DNA of 64,000 nucleotides, taken from positions 1-64,000 of the forward strand of contig JAGBHK010000008.1 of NCBI GenBank assembly GCA_017935565.1, in the 5' to 3' direction. Below, one piece after another: positions 16,588 to 23,969 of the stretch. Numbering within the stretch: the stretch's first letter is position 1; every line of letters starts with the position of its first letter. This DNA comes from Lachnospiraceae bacterium. Its GTDB lineage: Bacteria > Bacillota > Clostridia > Lachnospirales > Lachnospiraceae. The notes beneath the pieces were generated by a model that was not told where the DNA came from, did not search any database, and worked only from the letters and a program-made list of their open reading frames with translations. The position numbers and the translations under genes were made by a program.

Positions 16588-18891
16588 TTAATATTTTCCT
16601 ACCAATCGCTTAAATACAGCATATTGTATTAATAATAGCATCCCGAATCCTGCCATAAATATCCAAAGTTTCACATTTAATAATGTGAACTCAAAAAATT
16701 CTGCTGCAAGTATGATAATCCCAACAAATATCGCAAATAATACTGAAACTATAGTCAATCTAAACTTTGAAAATGGTCTACACACATTTATTAAATTCAA
16801 AAACGAAACAAATGCTAATACATATGCGCAAATAGCTTTAATATGAATCAATTCCGTTCCTGTTTTTCTACCTAATGCAAGTGTGAATATGATTCCTGCC
16901 ACAATGGTAAGACCAGCCGGTAATGCATTTGACAAGACCTTTTTCAAAAAGTTGCCCTCTATCCTGTTATGGTTCTTTTCCATTGCCAAAATAAATGATG
17001 GAATACCTATCGTTAATGTACCAACCAGTGTCAATTGAATTGGCTCTATTGGATATGCTATTGGTAAAAATATAAACATAAATGCAAATATTGTGGAATA
17101 TACCGTTTTATTTAAATACAATGTTGCAGACCTACATATATTATTAACAATCTGTCTTCCTTCTGCTACAACATGAGGCAATGAAGAAAAATCCGATTTC
17201 ATAAGAACCAACATGGACACATTTCTTGCCGCATCTGCACCTGCCTCCATAGCCACACTACAATCCGCTTCTTTCAAAGCCATTACATCATTTACTCCGT
17301 CTCCTATCATTGCTACGGAATTTTCCTCTTTTAATATCTTAATAATTGATAACTTCTGCTCAGGAGTCACTCGTCCAAAAACATTATACTTTCTAACTGC
17401 AACTCTTAATTTTTCATCAGTATCAAGTATGGTCGCATCCACATAGTTTCTGGCGCCTTCAATACCTGCCTTCATTGCAATATACGAAACTGTTGCCGGA
17501 TTATCCCCCGAAATAACCTTAACTAAAACATCTTGTTTCTTAAAGAAATTAATAGTTTCATATGCATTCTCTCTAATCTTGTCAGCTAACGATACAATAC
17601 CTAAAACTTGCATATCTGACGGAATAGTATCATTGATTATAGGTCTTGTAGACCACGCAAATGTTAAAACTCGCAAACCTCTAGAAGACATTTCCTCTAT
17701 CATCTTCTTAACTCGCATATCTTGCTCATTGATTATAAATTCATAAGCACCTAATACCAATGTCCCCGTTCCCTTTATTTCAAGGGCGCTATACTTCTTT
17801 TCAGAAGAAAAATCAATGCGACATGTAACATCTAGATTGTCACAGTTTTCACTAGTGCCTAAATATTCCAAAAGCGCTTTGCCCGTTGCATTTTCATCCC
17901 CCATAACAGTTACATATCGTTGCAATAACTGTTTAATACTGTCAACATCCTTTTCGCACACCGAAATGACGTCTTCAACTTCCATACTTCCTTCAGTAAG
18001 AGTTCCTGTTTTGTCAATACATAAAACATTTACCCTCGCCAACTCTTCAATAGAATACAATTCCTTTACCAATGTATCTTTTCGTGCAAGTTTAATAACT
18101 CCAACGGCTAATACCATCGTTGTAAGTAATACCATGCCTGATGGAATCATACCAATAACAGATGCTACTGTTGCCTCGATAGCCTCTTTTATATTTCCGT
18201 TCATTATCTTCATTTGATTTAAAAAGAATAACACTCCAACAGGAAGCAAAATAATAGTTACAAATTTAATAATCTGCTTAATAGACTTCATCATTTGCGA
18301 ATCATGTTTTTTAAAATATTTTGCTTGTTTTGTAATCTTATTAACATAATTATCTTCGCCAACATTGATAACCTTCGACACGGCATTTCCTGAAACCACG
18401 AAACTTCCTGATAACAACGTGTCACCCTCTTTTTTACGAATCAAATCACTTTCGCCTGTAAGAAGACTTTCATTAACTTGGCAATTTCCTTCTAAAATCA
18501 ACGAATCTGCTACAATTTGTCTGCCACCTTTATACAACACAATATCATCTAAAACAATTTCTTCTACACCTACTGTAATTTCTTTACCTTCTCTTAATAC
18601 TACAGCCTTTGGTTCTTGTAATAACGACAATTTATCAATTATTCTCTTCGAGCGTATTTCTTGAAAAATACCAATAAAAAGATTCCAAAACACAACGCCC
18701 ATAAACATCATATTTTTATATGAGCCAACCATAATAAGCATAATGGCAAGAAACAAATTTATACCATTAAACAATGTAAATGTGTTTGAAATCAATATTT
18801 CACCAATTGATTTAGTTTTTACGGTGTAATTTCCATTAAATTTTCCCTCTTTAATTCTCTCTTCTACTTCTTTACAACTTAACCCTTGCAT
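16588..18891 (-). CDS. P-type cation-transporting ATPase (CtpE-like)
   Basis: Membrane cation pump. The actuator motif TGES lies near residue 145, the phosphorylation motif DKTGTLT near 293, and the hinge MIGDGVNDVMALKEAD later on. The fourth membrane segment carries IGMIPSGM, resembling the CtpE-type proteins (PEGL/PSGM) rather than the CPx heavy-metal pumps, and there is no N-terminal metal-binding domain. The ion may be calcium by analogy with mycobacterial CtpE, but this is unproven. ATG 18891 is preferred (AAAGG 8 bases upstream); an in-frame extension reaches 18939. It directly follows the subtilase gene, suggesting one transcript. Confidence 0.88.
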   Translation of the reverse strand: MQGLSCKEVEERIKEGKFNGNYTVKTKSIGEILISNTFTLFNGINLFLAIMLIMVGSYKNMMFMGVVFWNLFIGIFQEIRSKRIIDKLSLLQEPKAVVLREGKEITVGVEEIVLDDIVLYKGGRQIVADSLILEGNCQVNESLLTGESDLIRKKEGDTLLSGSFVVSGNAVSKVINVGEDNYVNKITKQAKYFKKHDSQMMKSIKQIIKFVTIILLPVGVLFFLNQMKIMNGNIKEAIEATVASVIGMIPSGMVLLTTMVLAVGVIKLARKDTLVKELYSIEELARVNVLCIDKTGTLTEGSMEVEDVISVCEKDVDSIKQLLQRYVTVMGDENATGKALLEYLGTSENCDNLDVTCRIDFSSEKKYSALEIKGTGTLVLGAYEFIINEQDMRVKKMIEEMSSRGLRVLTFAWSTRPIINDTIPSDMQVLGIVSLADKIRENAYETINFFKKQDVLVKVISGDNPATVSYIAMKAGIEGARNYVDATILDTDEKLRVAVRKYNVFGRVTPEQKLSIIKILKEENSVAMIGDGVNDVMALKEADCSVAMEAGADAARNVSMLVLMKSDFSSLPHVVAEGRQIVNNICRSATLYLNKTVYSTIFAFMFIFLPIAYPIEPIQLTLVGTLTIGIPSFILAMEKNHNRIEGNFLKKVLSNALPAGLTIVAGIIFTLALGRKTGTELIHIKAICAYVLAFVSFLNLINVCRPFSKFRLTIVSVLFAIFVGIIILAAEFFEFTLLNVKLWIFMAGFGMLLLIQYAVFKRLVGKY

Positions 18892-18939
18892 ATTCACGCC
18901 TTTCATCCATCGCCAAACTATATCCATTATATACCACAA

Positions 18940-19818
18940 TCAAAAAATATACAACTTATCAATATTTAATAATCCATTTCCTTGCACTGAAACATCCTTC
19001 CCCATATCAAGTGCTGAATCCAACAACATTTTCTTTATTATTTTAGGCGTATGCTCATTATTCTTTTCCATAATTGTTCCAATTACTGCTGTAGTCACAG
19101 CTGTTGCCATTGATGTTCCACTTCTTATAATATAACCATTGTTCTTATTACTTAAATTAAAAATATTGCTTCCGACAGTAACAATATCAGGCTTTATCAC
19201 ACAATTACACAAAGGTCCGCGGCCTGAATAATTAATTCTTCCAGCGGTACTTTTTACCTCATCATCACACGCGCCAACCGTAATTACCTTTTGGGAATTT
19301 CCAGGAACTGTTATACTTTGCTTTTTTGGACCATTATTTCCACCTGCACACACAACAACAAGCCCCTTTTCCCAAAGACTTTCAACATATTTTAGAAGCA
19401 TTTTCTCCTCTTCGCTTTCCTGTTCCGCTTCGGCACCCATTGAAATATTTACAATTCCAATATTTAATTGGTCCTTTCTTTTCAAAATATATTCAATACC
19501 TTTTATTACATTTTCCACCTTGCCATTTCCGTTTTTATCTAAAACCTTCACTACAATCTGTTTACAGTTCAAATTAATCCCTTGCTTCTTTGCACTAATA
19601 ATTCCACTTATGTGTGTTCCATGGCCATTGTCATCATACAAAGAATGTTTATCATTAACTAAATCTTTAAAATCAATGATTTTTCCATTTAGTTCCTTAT
19701 GGGCATATGCACCTGTGTCAAGAACCGCAATATTTTTAGGCGAAGCATTAATTATCCTTCCCTCATAAATTTTACTCTTACTCATTATATACTTATAATC
19801 AACTAAATCTTTATACAT
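18940..19818 (-). CDS. Subtilisin-like serine protease (S8), no signal peptide
   Basis: 292 residues with a complete catalytic triad: Asp34 in AVLDTGA, His66 in DDNGHGTHISG, Ser235 in RSGTSMATA, and oxyanion Asn161 in AGGNNG. There is no signal peptide and only a very short N-terminal extension, so it looks like an intracellular subtilase without a long propeptide. AAAGGTG precedes the ATG. It lies just upstream of, and nearly abuts, the P-type ATPase gene; a functional link between the two is only suggested by position. Confidence 0.92.
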   Translation of the reverse strand: MYKDLVDYKYIMSKSKIYEGRIINASPKNIAVLDTGAYAHKELNGKIIDFKDLVNDKHSLYDDNGHGTHISGIISAKKQGINLNCKQIVVKVLDKNGNGKVENVIKGIEYILKRKDQLNIGIVNISMGAEAEQESEEEKMLLKYVESLWEKGLVVVCAGGNNGPKKQSITVPGNSQKVITVGACDDEVKSTAGRINYSGRGPLCNCVIKPDIVTVGSNIFNLSNKNNGYIIRSGTSMATAVTTAVIGTIMEKNNEHTPKIIKKMLLDSALDMGKDVSVQGNGLLNIDKLYIF

Positions 19819-19954
19819 ATATACACCTTTACTATTAAATAAGTATGTAATAAATTATTAAAAATATTTTTTAATGTTACTGTAAAATTTTTAATCACAG
19901 TGACAGGCTATACTACATATTATTTAGTGTAATCAAAAATATGGAGGCTTTATT

Positions 19955-20233
19955 ATGAGCGATTTATCAGCAGCAAACTGTGGCAATGGTTGTGGATGCG
20001 AATGTGCATCAGGTTTTGGAGGTGGAAATAACTGTTTATTCCTCATCCTCATCTTATTATTCTGTGGCGGTGGATGTGGCAATTCATTCGGCGGTAATAA
20101 CAGCTGCTTATGGATAATTCTTTTACTTTTCTGCTGCGGCAATGGTTGTGGCAACAACAATAACTACAACAATTGTGGTTGTGGCTGCGGTTGTGATTCA
20201 GGCTTTAATATGAACAACAACTGTGGTTGCTAA
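19955..20233 (+). CDS. Small Cys/Gly/Asn-rich protein with two hydrophobic repeats (spore-coat-like?)
   Basis: 92 residues of unusual composition with about 20 Cys, mostly in GCG or CGC clusters, plus many Gly and Asn. Two near-identical modules carry a hydrophobic strand or helix: NNCLFLILILLFCGGGCGN and NSCLWIILLLFCCGNGCGN. The tail is Cys/Asn-rich (NCGCGCGCD...NNNCGC). It recalls the short hydrophobic-Gly coat/sporulation proteins of the YjcZ kind in Bacilli, but the cysteine density is much greater; I cannot assign a family. GGAGG lies 9 bases before the ATG, and a hairpin terminator follows, so it is a real monocistronic gene. Confidence 0.75.
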   Translation: MSDLSAANCGNGCGCECASGFGGGNNCLFLILILLFCGGGCGNSFGGNNSCLWIILLLFCCGNGCGNNNNYNNCGCGCGCDSGFNMNNNCGC

Positions 20234-20252
20234 TTATTAACAACTAGTATAT

Positions 20253-20283
20253 TAGGCGCTTAAGTATCTAAGCGCCTATTTTT
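20253..20283 (+). terminator. Terminator of the Cys-rich small gene
   Basis: 10-bp perfect stem TAGGCGCTTA / TAAGCGCCTA (20253-20262 with 20269-20278), AGTATC loop, then T5. Confidence 0.92.
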
Positions 20284-20344
20284 ATGCATTTTTTTATTAT
20301 TACTGCATATATTTTATTAATATTGTCGCTTACTTTGGACTCAT

Positions 20345-20776
20345 ATGAATAAGTACTCAAACAACATTGATATGATTATCAATAATAAAGAACTAAATAT
20401 CCTAAAATCAATTTTCCCGTTATTACCGGCAAATGCCAAAAAAGGATTAGCTGTTTATATTGCAATAAATGAATTGACAACAGCATTATCAATTTTAAAG
20501 TTAATCGGTAATAACAATAATTTCAACACCCCATCAACAGGAGAACTTGATTTTAGCAAGATATTTGAAGTTTCTAAAGCTTATTTAAGCAAAGAAGAAG
20601 TAGAAAACATTGAAAACTACATAAATATTTTCAATATGATGAAAATGTTTAACGAAATGTCCTCTACATTTTCAGATGAATCTGATTCTACAGGCTTTAA
20701 TCCTGATATACTTAAATCTATGCTTAGTCCAGAGCAAGCTGCAATATTTGAAACATTCTCAAATAACAATCAATAG
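20345..20776 (+). CDS. Unrecognised helical protein
   Basis: 143 residues, predicted mostly helical, no signal peptide or membrane segment. Notable stretches are LNILKSIFPLLPANAKKGLA, then VYIAINELTTALSILKLIG, and a C-terminal ILKSMLSPEQAAIFETF. The last motif resembles the end of the next gene's product (LKTKMSPQDIKKIETI), suggesting distant paralogy. The start has only a weak ribosome-binding site (GGA, 6 bases before the ATG). It is followed 8 bases later by the 96-residue gene and preceded by the Cys-rich gene with its terminator. Function unknown. Confidence 0.65.
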   Translation: MNKYSNNIDMIINNKELNILKSIFPLLPANAKKGLAVYIAINELTTALSILKLIGNNNNFNTPSTGELDFSKIFEVSKAYLSKEEVENIENYINIFNMMKMFNEMSSTFSDESDSTGFNPDILKSMLSPEQAAIFETFSNNNQ

Positions 20777-20784
20777 GAGGTTAT

Positions 20785-21075
20785 ATGTCAAATAAAGAAT
20801 GGATGAATAATCCTGCACTTAAAAACATTGATGCTACAAAATTGGCATTATTAACAGAATTGGTAGAACAAGCCGAAACTAAAAGTAAAGATGAGTTGCT
20901 ACCTTTCTTTTTATCCATCAATATGAAGGCAAAAGAAAAAGGAATCGATTTTAACGATGCAGAAACCGAAGTAATTTTAAATGTATTAAAAACAAAAATG
21001 TCTCCTCAAGACATAAAAAAAATAGAGACCATACGTAATATTACTAATATGATCTCTAAAAAATCTAAAAAATAA
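20785..21075 (+). CDS. Unrecognised small helical protein
   Basis: 96 residues, Lys/Glu-rich, helical, soluble. It starts MSNKEWMNNPALKNIDATKL and ends with a Lys-rich tail (ISKKSKK). The segment VLKTKMSPQDIKKIETIRN is similar to the C terminus of the preceding 143-residue protein. AGGAGG lies 5 bases before the ATG, clear evidence of translation. The stop codon abuts the stop of the convergent phosphatase gene (21076). Function unknown; probably co-expressed with 20345-20776. Confidence 0.75.
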   Translation: MSNKEWMNNPALKNIDATKLALLTELVEQAETKSKDELLPFFLSINMKAKEKGIDFNDAETEVILNVLKTKMSPQDIKKIETIRNITNMISKKSKK

Positions 21076-21786
21076 TTATCCGTCAAATCTTTCGCAGAAG
21101 AATCCTGAATTTGAAGGTGGCTCATTAACATTGATTAAATGGTTTACATCTCCTAATGTCTTAACTCTAAAACAGGCTATACCTTCTTCTCTTTCTTCTG
21201 TGCAAAGTGTTGTCACCGATGTAGGTGCAACAAAGAATCCCTGCCATAAAATCGTAGGTGGTATGTTTAAAAGATGTGACAACATTACAAATGACACACC
21301 AAGGTGACAGAAAAATACTATTGTATCCTCATTTCCCTCTTTAACTCTGTAATATCCTTTTTCTCTCTCATATCCGTGATTTTTAAGAATTTCATCAAGT
21401 CCATTACAAACCTTCTCATATTCTTCACGAACTTTACCAGATTTCATAACATCTGTATCAAGCCATTTTTCATTATCAAACAAATCTTTTTGCTCTGTAA
21501 AATATGCCGGCATAAAATCCCAAGGAATTCTATCAAATCCTGCAATTGGATCTTTAACATTTACATAAAATTCCTTCAACCAATCATATATTTTTGCTTC
21601 TCTTCCCATTTTTTTCAAAGAGTAAGCAGCTGTATCCTTTGCTCTTCCAAGAGGCGAGCAATAGAATTCTTTAACATCCCAATCTTTAACTCTGTTTGAA
21701 AGTGCCTCTGCCTCTCTTCTTCCCTTTTCAGTTAATGTATCATTAGCATAATCAGGGTCACCATGTCTTATAAAAACTATTTTCAT
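21076..21786 (-). CDS. Histidine phosphatase (phosphoglycerate-mutase-like) family protein
   Basis: 236 residues. The catalytic motif IVFIRHGDPDY contains the phosphorylated His at the N terminus; FYCSPLGRAKDTA follows, and the second His is in FFCHLGVSFVM. This branch of the superfamily covers broad-specificity phosphatases, and the substrate cannot be told. AAGGAGG precedes the ATG. It follows the CobW-like genes on the same strand (12-base gap), so it may be part of that operon. Confidence 0.88.
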   Translation of the reverse strand: MKIVFIRHGDPDYANDTLTEKGRREAEALSNRVKDWDVKEFYCSPLGRAKDTAAYSLKKMGREAKIYDWLKEFYVNVKDPIAGFDRIPWDFMPAYFTEQKDLFDNEKWLDTDVMKSGKVREEYEKVCNGLDEILKNHGYEREKGYYRVKEGNEDTIVFFCHLGVSFVMLSHLLNIPPTILWQGFFVAPTSVTTLCTEEREEGIACFRVKTLGDVNHLINVNEPPSNSGFFCERFDG

Positions 21787-21798
21787 AAAAACCTCCTT

Positions 21799-22737
21799 TT
21801 AAAATCCTTTTACTAACGGATCTTTCATAGGTAATGTTTTTTCTGCTGTCTCTGCGTATAAAACAGGACCCTCTCCACCATAATCCGATCTGTACTCAAC
21901 TACAACTTTTGCCACTAAATCTATAGTGTCTTTATTTTCAAGGCGTTTAGCCTCTTTAGACTTACATATAAGTCCCATAAACACAATATCATCTTCACAA
22001 CATGTCATCGCTGGACGTCCTGCAACAAAGAAATTTTTTGGAAGCCCTGGTTCTTTCATAACCATCGTTGTAAAGTGGAATGTCTTTCCTGCATATCTAT
22101 CAGGATTTTCCCACAAATCAAGGTAAAAAATACCATAATGATCATCAGCAATTTCAACTATAGGAGTTTTCAAATTATATGGCAATTCTTCCTCTGTAAT
22201 CGGAACATCAACTTCTCCATTTTCATCTTCAAACACCACGTCTACGTTAGTGTTTATTGCTAAGATATTGCGTTTATATCCATTCAATTTTTCAACATCG
22301 CGACATCTGTTCATTATGACAAGTTCTGAATTTCTCACCATATCAGCAAACAATGATTTCATATTTGAAAAATATGTTTCAAAGGTAACTGCATCAACCA
22401 TTGTAATCTGCTGACGAACAACCCAATTAGATGGTAATTTTATATTCTTACAATCCCACATGCCGTTGTATTCAATAAGAACTCTCTCTGGCTTATGAAA
22501 TTCATCTAACTTTTCGAGATATTCTAATGTAAAGTCTTCTTCATCCTCTACATATTCAACTGATGTGTTATCTTTTATTAAAGATACTTCATCATACTCT
22601 TCCATACCTTCTTCACAAGCTATTATAAGTGTTTTTCCATCCATCTTAAAATAGTCTTGCTCAGTAGTAAAATTTATAAATTGTGTTTTACCGCTTTCTA
22701 AAAAGCCGTATATCATAAATACCTGACATTCTCGCAT
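21799..22737 (-). CDS. Degenerate CobW-like GTPase fused to a YcgQ (DUF1980)-like C-terminal domain
   Basis: 312 residues. The N-terminal half resembles G3E/CobW GTPases: a P-loop variant YGFLESGKTQF, then an Asp/Glu-rich stretch, ERVLIEYNGMW (Walker-B-like), and MVDAVTFETY. It lacks the CxCC metal motif of true CobW proteins. The C-terminal part (about 215-312) has AGKTFHFTTMV...FFVAGRPAMTCCEDDIVFMG, resembling the YcgQ/DUF1980 proteins of zinc-linked permease loci (RxxMTCCxxD). It sits between the histidine phosphatase and a His-rich CobW protein, so a joint role in metal (probably zinc) handling is inferred. Confidence 0.7.
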   Translation of the reverse strand: MRECQVFMIYGFLESGKTQFINFTTEQDYFKMDGKTLIIACEEGMEEYDEVSLIKDNTSVEYVEDEEDFTLEYLEKLDEFHKPERVLIEYNGMWDCKNIKLPSNWVVRQQITMVDAVTFETYFSNMKSLFADMVRNSELVIMNRCRDVEKLNGYKRNILAINTNVDVVFEDENGEVDVPITEEELPYNLKTPIVEIADDHYGIFYLDLWENPDRYAGKTFHFTTMVMKEPGLPKNFFVAGRPAMTCCEDDIVFMGLICKSKEAKRLENKDTIDLVAKVVVEYRSDYGGEGPVLYAETAEKTLPMKDPLVKGF

Positions 22738-22770
22738 ATTTATTCCTCATTTCTAAAATGGGCTAGGTTT

Positions 22771-23898
22771 CTATGCAAACATTTTTTCTAATGCATCTTC
22801 TGATAATCCAGCTGCAATCACACAAATCTTGCCGATAGAATCCTTACTACCATATCTAATGTCAATCTGACCTGGAACATAATCAAAGTACAACCATTCA
22901 TCGCATCCTTCAGCCTTTACGATACCTTTTGAACGAAGAATTGTTCCCTCTTCACATTTCTCAAAACCAGATAAAATCTCTTCAAGTTTTTCTTTAGAAT
23001 AAGTCTTAACAGTTTCACATCCCCAACTTGTAAATACATCATCTGCATGATGGTGATGGTGATGATGTTCGTGATCATGGTCATGACAGCCACATGTACA
23101 CTCTTCACCATGTTCGTGATGATGGTCATGCTCGTGATGATGCTCATGGTCGTGATGATGTTCATGATGATGTTCATGGTGATGTTCGTGATCGTGGCAT
23201 CCACATGTACATTCTTCATCGTGGTCGTGATGATGGTGTTCGTGGTCATGATCGTGATGATGATGTTCATGTTCCATCTCTTTCATCATATCTTTTGCTG
23301 TATTTTTCTTTTCAAAAGCTGCAATTAAATTTTCTGTAGAAAGTTCTGTAACAGGAGTTGTTATAATAGCTGCTTCATTATTAATTTCTTTTACAATTTC
23401 AAGTGCAGTTTCAACCTTATCTTCTTTAGCAATATCAGTTCTACTAAATATAATAGTATTCGCATTTTCAATCTGATTCTTGTAGAATTCACCGAAGTTC
23501 TTTGAATACATCTTGCACTTTGTTACATCGAGTACTGCCACCTTAAATGCAACCTCTAATCCCAACTCATCTTTCACATCAAGTACTGCCTTCTCAACAT
23601 CTGAAAGTTTACCAACACCTGATGGCTCAATGATAATTCTATCTGGATGGTATGTGTCTACAACTTCCTTTAAGGATGTTGCGAAATCACCAACCAATGA
23701 ACAACAAATACAACCTGAATTCATTTCTCTAATTTCAATGCCGGCTTCCTTTAAGAAGCCGCCATCAATACCAATTTCACCAAATTCATTTTCAATAAGA
23801 ACCACATTTTGGTTCTTGTATACTGTTGTCAATAAATGCTTAATTAATGTTGTCTTACCAGCTCCTAAAAAGCCTGAAATCAAATCAACTTTAATCAT
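22771..23898 (-). CDS. CobW/G3E-family metallochaperone GTPase with His/Cys-rich insert
   Basis: 375 residues. GTPase domain with Walker A GFLGAGKTT (9-17), the metal-binding CICC motif (SGCICCSL, residues 63-66) and IIIEPSGVGK; the C-terminal CobW domain lies from about 300 (ILSGFEKCEEGTILRSKGIV). Between them, residues 210-284 form an exceptional insert of His and Asp/Glu with two copies of EECTCGCHDH, giving many metal ligands. Proteins of this family deliver zinc, cobalt or nickel to client enzymes under limitation; the two CTCGC modules favour zinc (inference). GGAGG precedes the ATG. The 71-base gap after leuS carries a small TACGGA/TCCGTA hairpin but no recognisable Zur box. Confidence 0.9.
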   Translation of the reverse strand: MIKVDLISGFLGAGKTTLIKHLLTTVYKNQNVVLIENEFGEIGIDGGFLKEAGIEIREMNSGCICCSLVGDFATSLKEVVDTYHPDRIIIEPSGVGKLSDVEKAVLDVKDELGLEVAFKVAVLDVTKCKMYSKNFGEFYKNQIENANTIIFSRTDIAKEDKVETALEIVKEINNEAAIITTPVTELSTENLIAAFEKKNTAKDMMKEMEHEHHHHDHDHEHHHHDHDEECTCGCHDHEHHHEHHHEHHHDHEHHHEHDHHHEHGEECTCGCHDHDHEHHHHHHHADDVFTSWGCETVKTYSKEKLEEILSGFEKCEEGTILRSKGIVKAEGCDEWLYFDYVPGQIDIRYGSKDSIGKICVIAAGLSEDALEKMFA

Positions 23899-23969
23899 TT
23901 TTCTACCTCCATTTTTATAATACCTACGGATTGTTCCGTACTTCGTACTCTCACAATCGACCCTTAGTA

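Noticed and set aside
23047-23270. Short tandem DNA repeats, possible CRISPR
   Set aside because: The periodicity comes from His/Asp/Glu codons in the CobW insert; no regular spacers and unit lengths vary.
22917-23339. Overlapping ORFs opposite and alongside the His-rich CobW insert (Met/Val/Ile- or Asp/Arg-rich)
   Set aside because: Shadow translations of the CAT/GAT-rich repeat encoding the His/Asp/Glu insert; no start signals.
23899-23969. Zur operator or riboswitch upstream of the CobW gene
   Set aside because: Only a 6-bp TACGGA/TCCGTA hairpin is visible; nothing matches a known Zur box or metal riboswitch.
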